This document shows, piece after piece, positions 14,635 through 15,967 of a stretch of DNA of 15,967 bases (position 1 is its first letter; each line of letters opens with the position of its first letter). Location: NCBI GenBank assembly GCA_902478885.1, contig CABSMS010000050.1, positions 1-15,967 of the forward strand. The letters are read 5' to 3'. The notes beneath the pieces are model-generated. The model was not told the origin of the DNA and made no database searches. It worked only from the letters and a program-made list of their open reading frames with translations. The position numbers were made by a program, and so were the translations under genes. Origin of the DNA: an uncultured Collinsella sp. Lineage in GTDB: Bacteria > Actinomycetota > Coriobacteriia > Coriobacteriales > Coriobacteriaceae.

Positions 14635-15967
14635 ATGAGCGAACCCCTGCGCACCGTGAACGTCGGTCTGATCGGTCTGGGAACCGTCGGCGGCGGCGTG
14701 GCCCGTCTGATCAAGAGCCACCACGATGAGTACCTGGCAGCCTACGGCATCGACCTTAAGCTGACCCGCGCCTGCGCGCTTGCCTGGGAGCAGGCCGAGG
14801 CGGCAGGCATTGAGCGCGAGGCCTTTACGAGTGACTGGCACGACGTCGTCACCGACCCCGCCGTCGACATCGTCGTCGAGCTGATCGGCGGCGAGCATCC
14901 CGCAACCGAGATCTTCACCACTGCCTTTGAGCACGGCAAGCACGTCGTCTCTGCCAACAAGGCCCTGCTGGGCCGTCACGTCGAGACGCTCGCCGAGAAG
15001 GCGCGCGCGTGCGGCGTGCAGATTAAGTGCGAGGCCAGCTGCGGCGGCGGCATCCCCATCGTGAGTACGCTTGAGCACGACCTGGTGGGCAACAAGATCC
15101 TGACCATCGCCGGCATCCTCAACGGCACCACCAACTATATCCTGTCGCGCATGGACGCCGAGGGCGCCGATTACGCCGACGTGCTCGCCGACGCACAGGC
15201 CAAGGGCTATGCCGAGGCCGACCCGTCCGCCGACGTCGACGGCTTCGACGCCGCCAGCAAGACGGCAATCCTCGCTTCCATCGGCTTTGGCACCCGCGTG
15301 ACCACCGACGATGTCTACCAGCAGGGTATCCGTACCATCGGCGCCGAAGACATTGCCCAGGCCCGCGAGCTCGGCTACACCATCAAGCTGCTGGGCATCG
15401 CACGCAACACCGACGCTGGCGTCGACGTCCGCGTGCATCCCACGCTGATTCCCGCCGACCACATGCTTGCCAAGGTCAACGGCGCCATGAACGCCGTCTA
15501 CGTGGTAGGCGACGCCGTGGGCGAGACCATGTTCTACGGTGCCGGCGCAGGCTCCTTCCCCACCGCGAGCGCCGTCGTGGGCGATATCCTGTCGCTCTCC
15601 GAGCAGATCAGCCGCGGCGTGGCTCCGCTGCCCGAGATTGAGCCCTATGGTCACAACCTCGCCTTTAAGCCCATGGACGAGCTCCAGACCAAGTACTATG
15701 TTCGCCTGAAGGTCGCCGACCGCGTGGGCGCCCTGTCCGAGACGGTCGACATCTTTGCCAAGCACAACATCTCGATCTCGCTCATCAACCAAGTCGAGGA
15801 CGGCAAGTCGGGCGTCAGCGATGCCTGCTCGGTCATCTTCCTGACGCACCGCGCGCTCGAGAAGGACGTCCAGGCTGCCGCCGCCGAGCTTGCCAGCGTC
15901 GACTGCGTGGCCGAGGTCGCCAACGTCCTGCGCATCGAGGACGTCGAAGCCTGGTCCGAAGGCTGTC
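14635..15967 (+). CDS. hom: Homoserine dehydrogenase (3' end beyond window)
   Basis: NAD(P)-dependent reduction of aspartate semialdehyde to homoserine, the branch point to threonine, isoleucine and methionine. 444 codons are open to the window edge, close to the full family length (about 430-445), so little is missing. Visible: nucleotide-binding GLIGLGTVGGGV (11-22), SANKALL (106-112), CGGGIPI (136-142), NGTTNYILS (163-171), and catalytic DVDGFDAASK ending in Lys209. A C-terminal ACT domain runs from about 353 (KYYVRLKVADRVGALSETV), the usual site of threonine feedback inhibition. ATG 14635 has GAAGGAG at 6 nt. It is divergent from livK2 with 251 bases between them. The ACT domain marks the long, threonine-regulated type. 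Confidence 0.95.
   Translation, partial: MSEPLRTVNVGLIGLGTVGGGVARLIKSHHDEYLAAYGIDLKLTRACALAWEQAEAAGIEREAFTSDWHDVVTDPAVDIVVELIGGEHPATEIFTTAFEHGKHVVSANKALLGRHVETLAEKARACGVQIKCEASCGGGIPIVSTLEHDLVGNKILTIAGILNGTTNYILSRMDAEGADYADVLADAQAKGYAEADPSADVDGFDAASKTAILASIGFGTRVTTDDVYQQGIRTIGAEDIAQARELGYTIKLLGIARNTDAGVDVRVHPTLIPADHMLAKVNGAMNAVYVVGDAVGETMFYGAGAGSFPTASAVVGDILSLSEQISRGVAPLPEIEPYGHNLAFKPMDELQTKYYVRLKVADRVGALSETVDIFAKHNISISLINQVEDGKSGVSDACSVIFLTHRALEKDVQAAAAELASVDCVAEVANVLRIEDVEAWSEGC

Noticed and set aside
14629..15849. 406-codon open frame on the minus strand
   Set aside because: Antisense to hom, whose NAD site, catalytic lysine and ACT domain are intact. Composition (Val/Gly/Asp/His-rich) is that of a mirror frame.

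Overview
The window looks like a chromosomal piece of a GC-rich Gram-positive bacterium. It most resembles Coriobacteriia, probably Collinsella or a close relative. That call rests on base composition, strong GGAGG-type ribosome binding sites, substrate-binding lipoproteins with twin-arginine-like signal peptides, and the very long RecJ protein. It is an impression from reading, not a database match. The first 30 bases are not genomic: they are untrimmed Illumina Nextera/Tn5 adapter, so the window opens at an assembly contig end.

Layout, left to right. (1) 31-5127, minus strand: a tight pair, recJ followed 15 nt later by a RelA/SpoT (Rsh) gene whose 3' end is lost at the contig edge. RecJ is unusual: a complete DHH/DHHA1/OB exonuclease is continuous with a RecQ-like DExH helicase core (1095 aa). 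(2) 5402-6400, plus strand: a BASS/BART-type membrane transporter, divergent from recJ. (3) 6431-7909, minus strand: a two-gene unit, cutC followed by a DUF4931 (GalT/HIT-like) gene. (4) 7910-8084: a long imperfect inverted repeat next to a textbook terminator. (5) 8085-14383, minus strand: a complete branched-chain amino acid type ABC importer in the order livK2-livK1-livH-livM-livG-livF, with two tandem paralogous binding proteins. (6) 14635 to the end, plus strand: homoserine dehydrogenase (hom), divergent from livK2 and still open at the right edge.

How the genes work together. Rsh makes and degrades (p)ppGpp, the amino-acid starvation alarmone. The liv cluster imports branched-chain or related amino acids, and hom commits aspartate semialdehyde to the threonine/methionine (hence isoleucine) branch. 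recJ-rsh adjacency echoes the recJ-apt-relA order of Firmicutes, but apt is absent from between them. In the liv cluster, start codons overlap or abut the preceding stops from livH to livF, implying translational coupling. livK1 and livK2 each have their own 5' region, and hairpins lie between livK1 and livH. That arrangement fits the need for more binding protein than permease.

Most of the window is ordinary metabolism. The items most worth a second look are the RecJ-helicase fusion, a shared cis-element upstream of both livK genes (GAAAC-N5-GGAAACATT on the minus strand), and the inverted-repeat element at 7968-8036, whose core recurs at 11665-11686. No intergenic gap exceeds 300 bases. I saw no tRNA, rRNA, CRISPR array, insertion sequence or phage gene.
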